Origin: Rhizobacter sp. Root1221
GTDB lineage: Bacteria > Pseudomonadota > Gammaproteobacteria > Burkholderiales > Burkholderiaceae_C
DNA length: 64,000 bases
Reading direction: 5' to 3'
Assembly: GCF_001425785.1 (NCBI RefSeq)
Contig: NZ_LMDI01000045.1
Span: 1,206-65,205 of the forward strand
Shown: positions 9,911 through 21,256 of the stretch, in pieces
How positions within the stretch are numbered: position 1 is the stretch's first letter
Layout: every line of letters begins with the position of its first letter
Notes under the pieces: model-generated
Database searches by the model: none
Seen by the model: the letters and a program-made list of their open reading frames with translations, nothing else
What the model was told of the DNA's origin: nothing
Made by a program: the position numbers and the translations under genes

Positions 9911-10467
9911 ACCTCAAGAAGTTCGTGGTCGTGGCCTGCATCGGCCTGGGTGCGGTCGCCTCGGCGCATGCACAAAAAGTGAAGTTCTCGACGAGCGCCG
10001 GCGACTTCGTCGTGCAACTCGATGCCGAAAAGGCGCCGAAGACGGTGGCCAACTTCGTGCAGTACGTGAAGGATGGCCAGTACACCGACACCATCTTCCA
10101 CCGCGTGATCGGCAGCTTCATGATCCAGGGCGGCGGCTTCACGGCCGACATGAAGGAGAAACCCACCCGCGCGCCCATCCCGCTCGAAGCGCGCAACGGC
10201 CTGAAGAACGGCCGCGGCACCATCGCGATGGCCCGCACGCAAGACCCCAACTCCGCCACGGCGCAGTTTTTCATCAACGTCGTCGACAACAACATGCTCA
10301 ACGCCGAAAACTCGCCCGACGGAAACGGCTATGCCGTGTTCGGCAAGGTCGTCGAGGGCATGGACGTCGTCGACAAGATCCGCGCGGTGAAGACCACCCG
10401 CAAATCCCCTCACTCGGACGTACCGGCCGAGCCCATCACCATCAAGAAGGCCACGCTGGAGAAATGA
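9907..10467 (+). CDS. ppiA: periplasmic peptidyl-prolyl cis-trans isomerase (cyclophilin)
   Basis: Catalyses cis-trans isomerisation of proline peptide bonds in exported proteins. The ATG at 9907 overlaps the previous stop (ATGA) and has a strong ribosome site (GAAGGAG). The 186-residue product starts with a signal peptide ([20 protein letters not shown], cleavage after AHA). The cyclophilin core has [15 protein letters not shown], then [18 protein letters not shown] and [15 protein letters not shown], with the catalytic Arg in FHRVI. It is followed one base later by a cytoplasmic paralogue. Confidence 0.93.
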   Translation: MNLKKFVVVACIGLGAVASAHAQKVKFSTSAGDFVVQLDAEKAPKTVANFVQYVKDGQYTDTIFHRVIGSFMIQGGGFTADMKEKPTRAPIPLEARNGLKNGRGTIAMARTQDPNSATAQFFINVVDNNMLNAENSPDGNGYAVFGKVVEGMDVVDKIRAVKTTRKSPHSDVPAEPITIKKATLEK

Positions 10468-10468
10468 C

Positions 10469-10969
10469 ATGACCCAACACGTTGAACTGCAAACCAACCA
10501 CGGCACCATCCGCATCGAGCTCGATGACGAGAAGGCCCCCAACACCGTGCGCAACTTCATCTCGTACGTCGAGAAGGGGCACTACGACGGCACCATCTTC
10601 CACCGTGTCATCAAGGGTTTCATGATCCAGGGCGGCGGCTTCGCCCCGGGCCTGAGCCAGAAGCCCACCGACGCCACCATCCAGAACGAGGCCAACAACG
10701 GCCTGAAGAACAACCACTACACGCTGGCGATGGCGCGCACGAGCGCACCGCACTCGGCCACGGCGCAGTTCTTCATCAACACCGCCAACAACGACTTCCT
10801 GAACTTCACGGCCGAAAGCGCGTCCGGCTGGGGTTATGCCGTGTTCGGCAAGGTCGTTGCCGGCACCGAGGTGGTCGATGCCATCGAAGGTGTCAAGGTG
10901 AGCAACAAGGGTGGTCACGAAAAGGTGCCCGTCGAGGACGTGGTGATCCAGAGCGCCAAGGTGGCCTGA
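10469..10969 (+). CDS. ppiB: cytoplasmic peptidyl-prolyl cis-trans isomerase B
   Basis: A 166-residue single-domain cyclophilin without signal peptide, so it acts in the cytoplasm. Motifs match the neighbour: [33 protein letters not shown] and [16 protein letters not shown]. It starts 1 bp after the ppiA-like stop and is clearly translated from the same message. The close similarity of the two reading frames suggests a tandem duplication in which one copy kept a signal peptide. Confidence 0.95.
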   Translation: MTQHVELQTNHGTIRIELDDEKAPNTVRNFISYVEKGHYDGTIFHRVIKGFMIQGGGFAPGLSQKPTDATIQNEANNGLKNNHYTLAMARTSAPHSATAQFFINTANNDFLNFTAESASGWGYAVFGKVVAGTEVVDAIEGVKVSNKGGHEKVPVEDVVIQSAKVA

Positions 10970-10986
10970 CCAGGTGACGCCCCGCC

Positions 10987-11805
10987 GTGAACACTGATCC
11001 CCGGCCGACCCCGGCCTTGACCATCCCCGCGGCGGCGGCCACCGAATGGGCCGTGCCGGCGCACTGGAAAGCGGTCGACTTCATCTCCGACCTGCACCTG
11101 GGCGACGACACGCCCCACACCTTCGAGGCGTGGAAGTCCCACCTGCAACACACCCCGGCCGATGCCGTCGTGATCCTCGGCGACTGGTTCGAGATGTGGG
11201 TCGGCGACGACCTGCGCACGCAAGGCCTTGCGGCGCAATGCGTCGAGGTGCTCGCCCAGGTGTCGCAGCAACGCACCGTGGCCTTCATGATCGGCAACCG
11301 TGATTTCCTGATCGGCGCCGACATGCTGGCCGCGTGCCACCTGAAGGGGCTCGACGATCCCACCGTGATGGTGGGGTTCGGCGAGCGGGTGCTCATCACC
11401 CACGGCGATGCGCTGTGCCTGTCCGACACCGCGTACCAGCAGTTCCGCGCCATGGTGCGCAACCCGGCCTGGCAGAAGCAGGCGCTGTCGCTGCCGCAAG
11501 CCGAACGGGTGCGCATCGGTGCGCAAATGCGCCACCAGAGCGAACAGAAGAAGGACGGCCGCTCGGCCCCCGCCGACTGGGCCGACGTGGACTTCCCCGC
11601 AGCCGTGGCCTGGCTCGAGGCCGCCCGGTCGGCCACGATGATCCACGGCCACACCCACCGGCCCGGCACGGAAACCATGGCACCCGGTTACGTGCGCCAC
11701 GTGCTGTCCGACTGGGACCTGGACCACCCGCCCTACCGCGCCGAGGTGCTGCGGTGGTCCGCGGCCGGGCTGCACCGCGTGGCAGCGGCCGTTTCGCGCG
11801 CCTGA
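10987..11805 (+). CDS. lpxH: UDP-2,3-diacylglucosamine diphosphatase
   Basis: Hydrolyses UDP-2,3-diacylglucosamine to lipid X in lipid A synthesis, as a peripheral membrane enzyme. The metallophosphoesterase motifs are all present: FISDLHLG, ILGDWFEMWVGDD, IGNRDFLIG, ITHGDALC and HGHTHRPG. The GTG start at 10987 gives 272 residues with about 25 extra N-terminal residues compared with E. coli LpxH; a later start is possible. It lies 17 bp after ppiB, the usual ppiB-lpxH neighbourhood of proteobacteria. Confidence 0.94.
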   Translation: MNTDPRPTPALTIPAAAATEWAVPAHWKAVDFISDLHLGDDTPHTFEAWKSHLQHTPADAVVILGDWFEMWVGDDLRTQGLAAQCVEVLAQVSQQRTVAFMIGNRDFLIGADMLAACHLKGLDDPTVMVGFGERVLITHGDALCLSDTAYQQFRAMVRNPAWQKQALSLPQAERVRIGAQMRHQSEQKKDGRSAPADWADVDFPAAVAWLEAARSATMIHGHTHRPGTETMAPGYVRHVLSDWDLDHPPYRAEVLRWSAAGLHRVAAAVSRA

Positions 11806-11809
11806 TCCG

Positions 11810-12589
11810 ATGACAAAGTGGTGGGCCAGCCTGCAGCGCTGGCGTGACCAGCGCACGCTGAACCGGCGCCCGATCCCCGACGCGCTGTGGGCCCTGACCC
11901 TGGCGCGCTTCCCGTTCCTCGCGCTGCCCGACACCGCCGACGCCGCGCGCCTGCGGGACCTCACCACGCTGTTCCTCGCCCGCAAGGAGTTCCACGGGGC
12001 CGAGGGCCTGGCCGTGACCGACCTGATGGCCGTGGCCATCGGCGCGCAAGCCTGCCTGCCCATCTTGAACCTGGGCCTCGACCACTACGACCGGTTTGTC
12101 GGCATCGTGGTCCATGCCGGCGAGGTGGTGGCGCGCCGTGAGGTGGTGGACGACGACGGCGTCGTGCACCACTACGACGAGCCGCTGAGCGGCGAGGCGA
12201 TGGAAGGCGGCCCGGTGATGCTGTCGTGGCAGGACGTCGAGGAAGCGGGCGACACCGCGGAATGGGGCTACAACGTCGTGGTGCATGAGTTCGCCCACGT
12301 GCTCGACATGAACGACGGCCAGTCCGACGGCATCCCGCCGCTGCCGAACCGCGCGTTGCACGACACATGGCAACGGGTTTTCGCGGCCGAGTACGAGGCC
12401 TTCAGCGCCGACGTGGAGGCCGGCGTGGAAACCATGCTCGACCCCTACGCCGCCGAGGCCCCGGCAGAATTCTTCGCGGTGGCGTGCGAGGTGTTTTTCG
12501 TGGCACCGCACGACCTGCGCCACGTGCATCCGGATGTCTACGGGCTGCTGCGCGACTACTTCAAGCAGGATCCGGCCGAACGCCAGTGA
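11810..12589 (+). CDS. mtfA: M90-family zinc metallopeptidase (MtfA-like)
   Basis: Cytosolic zinc peptidase related to E. coli MtfA, which binds the Mlc repressor and so touches glucose PTS control. The HExxH zinc motif is HEFAH at residues 159-163 (VVVHEFAHVLDMNDGQSDG), followed by the downstream Glu-containing helix in AEAPAEFFAVACEVFF. At 259 residues its length is normal for the family. It starts 4 bp after lpxH and is the last gene of the rightward cluster, converging on clpA. The Mlc connection is family knowledge only; no Mlc or PTS gene lies nearby. Confidence 0.9.
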   Translation: MTKWWASLQRWRDQRTLNRRPIPDALWALTLARFPFLALPDTADAARLRDLTTLFLARKEFHGAEGLAVTDLMAVAIGAQACLPILNLGLDHYDRFVGIVVHAGEVVARREVVDDDGVVHHYDEPLSGEAMEGGPVMLSWQDVEEAGDTAEWGYNVVVHEFAHVLDMNDGQSDGIPPLPNRALHDTWQRVFAAEYEAFSADVEAGVETMLDPYAAEAPAEFFAVACEVFFVAPHDLRHVHPDVYGLLRDYFKQDPAERQ

Positions 12590-12619
12590 AGGCAGCGAGA
12601 GCGGAGCGCGGGCCGAATC

Positions 12620-12644
12620 AAAAACGCCCGCACAAGGCGGGCGT
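12620..12644 (-). terminator. intrinsic terminator of clpA
   Basis: Inverted repeat ACGCCCG (12624-12630) / CGGGCGT (12638-12644). Read on the minus strand it is followed directly by a TTTTTG tract, so it stops leftward transcription from clpS-clpA before it enters mtfA. Confidence 0.75.
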
Positions 12645-12650
12645 CAAGCA

Positions 12651-12674
12651 AGCGAAGCGAAGCGAAGCGAAGCG
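12651..12674. repeat. short tandem repeat (AGCGA)n
   Basis: Nearly five head-to-tail copies of the 5-bp unit AGCGA between the clpA terminator and the clpA stop codon. It is non-coding and may vary in copy number between strains. Such repeats are common near gene ends in GC-rich Burkholderiales. Confidence 0.7.
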
Positions 12675-12679
12675 CCAGA

Positions 12680-15027
<2,348 letters not shown>

Positions 15028-15031
<4 letters not shown>

Positions 15032-15381
15032 GCGGCCTCCATAATGCATTGCAAAGGGTGCCCGCCGCGGCGTGCGGCGGTTGCCACCAGTTCGACCTTC
15101 GTTGCTGCCACGTCCTTCGTGTACACACCGCACACGCCCCGGCCCTCCTTGTGGACCTTGAGCATGATCTGTGTGGCCGTCTCCAGATCTCGTTTGAAGT
15201 ATTCCTGCAGGACCATCACGACGAACTCCATCGGCGTGTAGTCATCGTTGAGCAGCACCACCTGGTACATGCGAGGCGGCTCCGTCTTGGCGGCCTGACG
15301 CTCGGCGACGACAGCTCCCTGCCCTTCATCGGGCAATGCGGGCTTCGGCGTCTGTGGGGGGATCGGCTTTTCCTCTGGCAT
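15028..15381 (-). CDS. clpS: ATP-dependent Clp protease adaptor ClpS
   Basis: Adaptor that binds N-terminal destabilising residues and delivers such proteins to ClpA. The 117 residues contain the core [20 protein letters not shown] and [20 protein letters not shown] typical of ClpS, after a flexible N-terminal tail of about 37 residues that is needed for ClpA engagement in this family. The stop overlaps the clpA start (ATGA). Confidence 0.96.
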
Positions 15382-15524
15382 GGAATGATTCTATCGAGTC
15401 GGCACGCTATCGGTCACACGGATGGATATTGCGCCGATCTGCGCCTCGTCAAGCCCGGAAATGGGACTCCCCTGACATTTATTTTGGGGCACCCCGTTTC
15501 ACCCTCCCACCCCCTACCGTGGTA

Positions 15525-15530
15525 TTGACA
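15525..15530 (+). promoter_or_regulatory. possible -35 box of the cold-shock gene
   Basis: A perfect TTGACA lies 57 bp upstream of the cold-shock start codon in the 205-bp divergent gap with clpS. No good -10 box follows at 16-18 bp, so the assignment is tentative. A long pyrimidine-rich stretch precedes it (15499-15520). Confidence 0.35.
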
Positions 15531-15586
15531 AGTTGGCCTTTGCAAACCGAGAATTTGTGCACAACAAGGGATCGGGAGAACCCAGA

Positions 15587-15892
15587 ATGACTGTAGGTAC
15601 GGTGAAGTGGTTCAATGACGCCAAGGGATTTGGTTTCATCGAGCCCCAAGGTGGTGGCGACGACGTGTTCGCCCATTTTTCTGCCATCCAGATGGAAGGG
15701 TTTCGCACCCTCCAGCAAGGCGAGCAGGTGTCGTATGAGCTGGTCCAGGGCCCCAAGGGCCGCCTGGCACAGAACATCCGCCCACTGCGCACGCCCGCAG
15801 GTGTCTCGGACGACAGCGAATCCATCCCCCTCGACGACACGGCCGACGAGGCCCTGAACTCGGTATCGGGTGCGTTGGCCGCGTCGCCCTGA
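15587..15892 (+). CDS. cold-shock domain protein with acidic C-terminal tail
   Basis: Single-stranded nucleic-acid binding protein of the CspA type. RNP-1 is visible as KGFGFIEP and RNP-2 as DVFAHFSAI; the start [18 protein letters not shown] is canonical. The cold-shock fold ends near residue 68 ([10 protein letters not shown]). A further 33 residues, rich in Asp/Glu and Ser, make it 101 residues long instead of about 68. The ATG at 15587 was chosen because the family starts there, with GGGAGAA upstream. Confidence 0.93.
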   Translation: MTVGTVKWFNDAKGFGFIEPQGGGDDVFAHFSAIQMEGFRTLQQGEQVSYELVQGPKGRLAQNIRPLRTPAGVSDDSESIPLDDTADEALNSVSGALAASP

Positions 15893-15922
15893 CCTTCCTG
15901 CGCTGATCTGCCACACGGCTGA

Positions 15923-15942
15923 GGCCCGGCGCCACCCGGGCC
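15923..15942. terminator. GC-rich hairpin between convergent genes
   Basis: Perfect inverted repeat GGCCCGG (15923-15929) / CCGGGCC (15936-15942) with a 6-nt loop, between the convergent cold-shock and GGDEF/EAL genes. There is no T tract, so it may be an inefficient or Rho-aided stop. Confidence 0.45.
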
Positions 15943-15990
15943 GGCTTGAACACGCCCGTCGTTCGCGGTGGGCGGTTTCATGTCGTTTGG

Positions 15991-18768
15991 TCAGGCGGTT
16001 GGGGGCGCCGTGGCGAGCGCCCCATCCACCAGCCCGCCGGCCAAGTCGGCGGCGCGCCGGATGCTGCCGAACAGCCGGCCCTGTACTTCCACGCACTCCT
16101 CGCTGCTGAGCAGGTCGAGTTGCCGTTGCACGTCCACGCCCGACGCGGCGCTGGCAATGCCAAGCGTGTCGCACAGCGTCGTCAGCGCACGCACCATGGC
16201 GTCGCCCTCTTTGTCCAGGCCCACCTGGCGCACGAACGATTCCTCGATCTTGACCTTGTCGAACGGGAACCGGCCCAGCAGGCCAAGGGCCGAACGGCTC
16301 GAGCCGAAATGGTCGATCGCGATGCGCACCCCGAGGTCCTTCAGCCGGTGCAGCGCGGCCAGCAGCCGCTCGCCACCGCCCGACAACACGTGTTCACCCA
16401 CCTCGAGCTCCAGCCGCCCCGCACCGAGCCCCGACCGCTGCAAGGCCTCGGCCACGACGCCAGGGAACGCGGGGTCCTCGAGCTGGCCCGCGTTGATGTC
16501 GACCGACAACCGCAGGTCATCGGACCAGCGTGCGGCGTCCTGGCAGGCCTGGCGCAGGATCCAGTCGCCAAGCGGACGCAGGACACCGATCTCGTCGGCC
16601 AGGCAATGCACCTCCTGCAGCTCGACCAGGCCGCGCCGGGGATGCCGCCAGTGCACCTTGGCCTCGTAGCCGCAGACCGTGCCGAACCGCACGTTGACCA
16701 CCGGCTCGTAGCTGACCTCGAACTCGTGGCGCGCCAGCGCCTGCCCCAACTCGCGTTCGAGCTCGCGCCGCGCCTGCAGGCGCGCCTCCATGTCCGGTTC
16801 GAAAAACCGGTAGCGCCCGCGCCCGGCCTGCTTCGCGCCGTACAACGCCATGTCGGCACACGCGAGCAGGCGGTCCGGGTCGGCATCGCGGGACGCCGCC
16901 ACCATGATGCCCACGCTCGCACCGATCCCCACCTGGTGCCCCTTCAACTCGTACGGGGCGCCGAGCGCCGACACGATGCGGCCGGCCAGGTGTTCCGCAT
17001 CACGCGGGCTCGCCAGGCCCGACTGCACGATGGCGAACTCGTCGCCCCCGAGCCGCGCCACGAGGTCGCCCTCGCGCACCACGTGGGCCAGGCGCTGTGT
17101 CACCGCGAGCAGCAAGGCATCGCCCGCCGGATGGCCGAGCGTGTCGTTCACTTCCTTGAAGCGGTCGAGGTCGACATACAACACGGCCACGCCATCGCCA
17201 TCGGTGACCCGCGTGAGCGCCTCGGCCAGCCGCGCGCGGAAACGGGTGCGGTTGGGCAAGGCCGTCAACGGGTCGTGCTGGGCCAGGTGGGCGACGTGGG
17301 CCTGCGCCCGGCGCCGTTCATCGATGTCCTCCAGCACACCCACCCATTCCGACCCGGACCGGCCGGGTTCATCGACCTGCACCCCGCGCACCCGCACCCA
17401 GCGCCAACTGCCGTCGCGCACCTTCAGGCGGAACTCCACATCCATCTCGCGCCGGCCGGCCGCGATTTCGCCGAGCATGGCGTTGACGGACGGCCGCTCG
17501 GCGTCGTGCACCTGCTCGATCCAGCCGAACCCGAGGGCTCGCGCTTCCGGCTGGCCGGTCACCGCCTCCCAGCCCGCCGCGGCGAACAGAAGGCCATCGG
17601 TGGTGCCGCGCCACAGCACGAGCGCCCCGGCCTGCGCCAGCGTCCGGTAGCGCCGCTCGCTGACGGCCAGCGCCTCGGCATTGCGGCGGGCGTCCTCGGC
17701 CCGCTGGTGCAGGGCGGCCTGCGAGCCCTCGATGCGCTCACGGAGTGCCTCGAATTCCTGGATCGCGATCGTGGTGGCCTCGTCCGGCGAGGCCGCGCTG
17801 CGCCGGCCCTCGGCAGCATGTTCCGCGTCGCGGGCCAGGCGCGCCACGGGGTGAAGCACCTGGCGCGCGAGCCACACCGCCATCAGCAACGCGAGCGACA
17901 CCGCGACGGCCCCGCCCAGCAGCAGCTGGCGCCGCAGGTCCTGCCAGCCCGCATTGAAGGTATCGAGCGGTTCCCCCGCCACCACCACCCACCCCGGCGT
18001 GCCTGCCAGGCGCTGGAACGCGAACTTGATGGGCAGGCCCTCCGCGGTGCGCGCCTCGAACAGCCCGTGGGTTTCGGCGTGCGAACTCACCTTCACCCAG
18101 TCGGGCACCATCCGGCCGACCATGCTTGCGGCATCGCGTGAGCGCGCGAGGAGGCGCCCGTTGCCATCGGTCACCGCAACCAGCATGCTGGCCTGGGTGG
18201 CGCCGTCCTGCGGCGCAAGATCGACGAGTTGGTGCGGAGGCACCAGCACACCGACCAGCACCGGTTCCCCCCGGCGCACCTGGCGCGTGACGATGGCCAG
18301 CCGAGGCGGATCGACCAGCAGGTTGGACACGGCCGGGCGGCCGCTGACCGTCACGGCAGAGGCGGTGTCGGCCGGCAGGCCGGCCGCGGTGAGCAGCCCG
18401 GCGCCGTCACGCCCCGTGAGCGCCGAGGCCGGCTCGGACACCACGAGCGCCCCTGGCAACAGCCCGGCGCCATCCAGCCATTCCTGCAACCCGGCGATGC
18501 CGGCCGCACCGCCGGACGGTGCCGCCAGCGCTTGCACGAGCGCTGTCTTGCTGCCGAGGTTGCGCTCGATGGCGTGGGCCAACGTGCGGGCCGTGTCGGC
18601 GAGCCGGTTGCCCGAAGCCTCGCGGTAGGAATCGGCGGTGCGCCACAGCGCAAACGCACCGGCCACCAGCGTGGGCACGAGCGTGGCCAGCACGAGCGCC
18701 ACCAGGTAGGTGCGCAGTCGGCGGCGGCCTCGGCCGCGAAGTCGGTACTGCAGGTCCTGCCAGTTCAT
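15991..18768 (-). CDS. membrane-bound PAS-GGDEF protein with degenerate EAL domain
   Basis: A 925-residue cyclic-di-GMP protein, starting MNWQDLQYRLRG at 18768. In order: membrane helix near 20-42, a periplasmic Cache-like sensor (about 45-280), second membrane helix near 282-302, linker/coiled coil, and PAS/PAC (about 385-500). GGDEF comes next, with an intact RLGGDEF motif near residue 572, then an EAL-type domain (about 680-925). The GGDEF half should make c-di-GMP. In the EAL half the signature reads YEAKVHW instead of E-x-L-x-R. The metal-binding DDFG region reads AIDHFGSS, and AEGVE reads ASGVD, so phosphodiesterase activity is very unlikely. It lies divergent from the response regulator gene. 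Confidence 0.9.
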   Translation of the reverse strand: MNWQDLQYRLRGRGRRRLRTYLVALVLATLVPTLVAGAFALWRTADSYREASGNRLADTARTLAHAIERNLGSKTALVQALAAPSGGAAGIAGLQEWLDGAGLLPGALVVSEPASALTGRDGAGLLTAAGLPADTASAVTVSGRPAVSNLLVDPPRLAIVTRQVRRGEPVLVGVLVPPHQLVDLAPQDGATQASMLVAVTDGNGRLLARSRDAASMVGRMVPDWVKVSSHAETHGLFEARTAEGLPIKFAFQRLAGTPGWVVVAGEPLDTFNAGWQDLRRQLLLGGAVAVSLALLMAVWLARQVLHPVARLARDAEHAAEGRRSAASPDEATTIAIQEFEALRERIEGSQAALHQRAEDARRNAEALAVSERRYRTLAQAGALVLWRGTTDGLLFAAAGWEAVTGQPEARALGFGWIEQVHDAERPSVNAMLGEIAAGRREMDVEFRLKVRDGSWRWVRVRGVQVDEPGRSGSEWVGVLEDIDERRRAQAHVAHLAQHDPLTALPNRTRFRARLAEALTRVTDGDGVAVLYVDLDRFKEVNDTLGHPAGDALLLAVTQRLAHVVREGDLVARLGGDEFAIVQSGLASPRDAEHLAGRIVSALGAPYELKGHQVGIGASVGIMVAASRDADPDRLLACADMALYGAKQAGRGRYRFFEPDMEARLQARRELERELGQALARHEFEVSYEPVVNVRFGTVCGYEAKVHWRHPRRGLVELQEVHCLADEIGVLRPLGDWILRQACQDAARWSDDLRLSVDINAGQLEDPAFPGVVAEALQRSGLGAGRLELEVGEHVLSGGGERLLAALHRLKDLGVRIAIDHFGSSRSALGLLGRFPFDKVKIEESFVRQVGLDKEGDAMVRALTTLCDTLGIASAASGVDVQRQLDLLSSEECVEVQGRLFGSIRRAADLAGGLVDGALATAPPTA

Positions 18769-18964
18769 GTTCCGTGGATCGCAGACATTCGGGCCAGGGG
18801 ACGGCACCAGGCGCGGCATCGGGAAACCCGGCGCGCGAGGGCGTTGCGGTGCGAACCGCGAATCGTACACGGGTCGGTGCCGATTGCGTCACCGCGGAAA
18901 CAAACCGGCCACATGATCGATACACGCGCCGGTCAGCATGTGGATTTTGTTGCACTGCGCTGCC

Positions 18965-19672
18965 GTGACCCGCTGCCTTCTCATCGACGACGACGAACAG
19001 ATCCGCACCACCCTCTCCGATTACCTTCGGGGCTTCGGCATGGTGGTCGACGCCGCGCCGGACGGGGCCGGACTGCGCGAAGCGCTCCGGGCCCACACCT
19101 TCCAGCTCATCATCCTCGACGTGAGGCTGCCCGGCGAAAGCGGCCTCGACCTGTGCCGGTGGCTGCGCCAGCAGCAGCACACCACGCCCGTGATCATGCT
19201 CACCGCGCAGGGTGACCCGATCAGCCGCGTGCTCGGCCTGGAAATGGGCGCCGACGACTACCTGGGCAAGCCGTTCGAGCCACGCGAGCTGGTGGCCCGC
19301 ATCCATGCCGTGCTGCGGCGAGTGCCCCGCGCCGGCCCGCCCCTACCCGAAGGCGGCCGGTACATCCACTTCGACGGCTGGGCGCTCGACAGCCTGCAGC
19401 GGTTGCTGACGTCCCCGTCGCACGTGATCGTGGCGCTGTCGAACGCCGAGTACCGCCTGCTGACTGCCTTCGTGTCGCGGCCGGGATGCGTGCTGACACG
19501 CGAACAGCTGGTCGACGCCACGGCGTCCGCCGGCGCCGAGGTGCAGGGCCGCAGCGTGGACCTCGCGGTGTCTCGCCTGCGTCAGAAACTCGGCAACAAC
19601 CAGTCCGCGCAGGCGCTGATCCGCACCGTTCGCGGTGAAGGTTACTTGTTTGCCGGGAAGGTCACGCCATGA
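18965..19672 (+). CDS. OmpR/PhoB-type response regulator
   Basis: Two-domain DNA-binding response regulator. The receiver (about 1-118) has LLIDDDEQIR, the phospho-acceptor region ILDVRLPGESG and the conserved Lys in LGKPFEPREL. The winged-helix domain (about 140-235) ends RTVRGEGYLFAGKV. I prefer the GTG at 18965 (VTRCLLIDDDEQ, 235 residues); an ATG 9 codons upstream is possible. The stop codon overlaps an ATG (ATGA) that opens a 32-residue frame resembling the start of a sensor kinase, so the original partner has apparently been lost. Target genes are unknown. Confidence 0.92.
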   Translation: MTRCLLIDDDEQIRTTLSDYLRGFGMVVDAAPDGAGLREALRAHTFQLIILDVRLPGESGLDLCRWLRQQQHTTPVIMLTAQGDPISRVLGLEMGADDYLGKPFEPRELVARIHAVLRRVPRAGPPLPEGGRYIHFDGWALDSLQRLLTSPSHVIVALSNAEYRLLTAFVSRPGCVLTREQLVDATASAGAEVQGRSVDLAVSRLRQKLGNNQSAQALIRTVRGEGYLFAGKVTP

Positions 19673-19767
19673 AGGGCTGGTGGACCGACACCCTCTTTCA
19701 ATCGTCGCAATCCACCGGCGCCCGACCGGACCCCAACGCTTTCCACTCCCCCGATTCAGGGCGATAG
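19669..19767 (+). pseudogene. N-terminal remnant of a sensor histidine kinase (inferred)
   Basis: An ATG overlapping the response-regulator stop (ATGA) starts a frame of 32 codons (MKGWWTDTLFQSSQS...) ending at a TAG at 19765. In OmpR-type pairs the kinase gene normally starts exactly so, and MKGWW-x-DTLF resembles kinase N-termini just before the first membrane helix. Homology seems to end after about 10 residues. A matching C-terminal piece lies at 24711-24776, with two foreign genes in between. This is inference; no kinase motif survives in this short piece. Confidence 0.45.
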
Positions 19768-19879
19768 AACTCCCGCCGCACATCATTTGGGCGCAGAATC
19801 GGTGTCGTGCTGAACGACGGCATATGGCCAGGCCGCGCAAGCACGTCGCCGTCGCCGTCCGCGAGCCGGGAGCTAGTCT

Positions 19880-21214
19880 ATGTCCAAGCGCCTCGTGTCC
19901 ATGATTGCCATCGGCGCCACCGCTCTGGCGGCTGCCACCCTGTTCTTCTTCAAATCGTACAAGCCGCAGCCCGACCTGCCGCCGGCCGCGCCCGTGGCCG
20001 CGGGCTTCCTGCACGGGCAGACGGTTCGCATGCTGATCGTCGGCGACCCGTTCTCCATCGCGCTGCGCGCGGGCGCGCGCGAGTTGGGCCGCCGCGCCGG
20101 GGGCAGCATCGAGATCGAAGTGGTCGGCTACAACGACGTGCGCCGGCTCACGCTGCTCAATGCGCAGGACCAGCACTCGGCCTACGACATCGTCAGCTTC
20201 GACAGCGTGTGGGCCGGCGAGTACGGCGCCGCGGGCGTGTTGCTGCCGCTGAACGACTGGATCAAGGCGTCGGCGGCGACGATCCGCCCCGACGACTTCC
20301 TCGAGATCGGCTACCGGCAGGGGCAGTTCAAGGGCCGACAGCTCGGCCTGCCGATCCAGCCCCACCCCGAGTTGCTGTGGATCCGCCGCGACCTGTTCGA
20401 GAAGGCCGGCCTTGCCGCGCCGCGAACCACGGACGAGTTGCTGGCGGTGGCGAAGCGCTTTACGCAACCGGCGCAGGGTCAGTTCGGGATTTGCTGGAAC
20501 GGCCAACGCGGCCAGGCGCTCGGCCAGCAGATGGCGCATTTCTACGCGGCCTTCGGCCAGCCCTTGCTCGACGCCGGCGGGCGGCCGACCCTGAACACCG
20601 AGCGCGGCATCGCCGCGGCGCGCTTCGCGCAGAGCCTGTTGCCGTTTTCGCCACCCGACGTGCTGAACATGGCCTGGGACCAGCGGCCGGTGCGCTTCGC
20701 CAAGGGCGGCTGCGTGATGACCTACGAATGGGCGGCACGCAGCTACTTGGTCGAGGAAGACCCCGGCTCGCAGGTCGCCGGGCGGGTCGGCTACGAGGCA
20801 GCGCCGCACGCGCCGGGCGCCAAGCCGGTCACGTCGATCGGCACCTGGAGCCTGGGCATCCCCGCCAACATCGGCGCGCGGCGTGACATCGCCTGGCCGT
20901 TCCTCGCCTGGCTGACGGGCAGCGAGATCGAGCGCTGGCTGGCGCAGCAAGGCAACGGTGGCATGCCCCGCTACTCGGTGATGCGCGACCCCGCGCTTGC
21001 GCAGCGCTACCCGGCCTTCCAGGCCGTCGCGCGGCTGGGCAGCGCCGGCCAGCTCGACGACTGGATGCGCCCGGCGGTGCCGCAGTGGCCGGCGTTGGCC
21101 GACGTTCTGGGCAGCGTGTACCACGACATGCTGCGCGGAGAGTCGACGCCTGAGCAGGCTGCCGCACGCGCCCAGCAGCAGGCCGATGCGCTTTTCACGG
21201 CCCCGGCCAAGTGA
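19880..21214 (+). CDS. extracellular solute-binding protein (ABC family 1), membrane-anchored
   Basis: A 444-residue protein with an N-terminal membrane segment (about 4-25) and no lipobox Cys, then a periplasmic binding-protein fold of the sugar/peptide family 1. Examples are SAYDIVSFDSVWAGEYGAAG, LGLPIQPHPELLWIRRDLFE and a C-terminal WPFLAWLTGSEIERWLAQQG. No permease or ATPase gene is nearby. Instead it is followed 42 bp later by a large hybrid kinase with a periplasmic sensor, so it more likely presents a ligand to that kinase than imports it. Ligand unknown. Confidence 0.83.
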   Translation: MSKRLVSMIAIGATALAAATLFFFKSYKPQPDLPPAAPVAAGFLHGQTVRMLIVGDPFSIALRAGARELGRRAGGSIEIEVVGYNDVRRLTLLNAQDQHSAYDIVSFDSVWAGEYGAAGVLLPLNDWIKASAATIRPDDFLEIGYRQGQFKGRQLGLPIQPHPELLWIRRDLFEKAGLAAPRTTDELLAVAKRFTQPAQGQFGICWNGQRGQALGQQMAHFYAAFGQPLLDAGGRPTLNTERGIAAARFAQSLLPFSPPDVLNMAWDQRPVRFAKGGCVMTYEWAARSYLVEEDPGSQVAGRVGYEAAPHAPGAKPVTSIGTWSLGIPANIGARRDIAWPFLAWLTGSEIERWLAQQGNGGMPRYSVMRDPALAQRYPAFQAVARLGSAGQLDDWMRPAVPQWPALADVLGSVYHDMLRGESTPEQAAARAQQQADALFTAPAK

Positions 21215-21256
21215 GGGCTTGGCACGCATGAATGCGCCGCAGCGGGAGCCCGCGTG

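Noticed and set aside
12651-12674. Tandem AGCGA repeats as a possible CRISPR or iteron array
   Set aside because: Unit too short and without spacers; a simple sequence repeat. I found no CRISPR array in the window.
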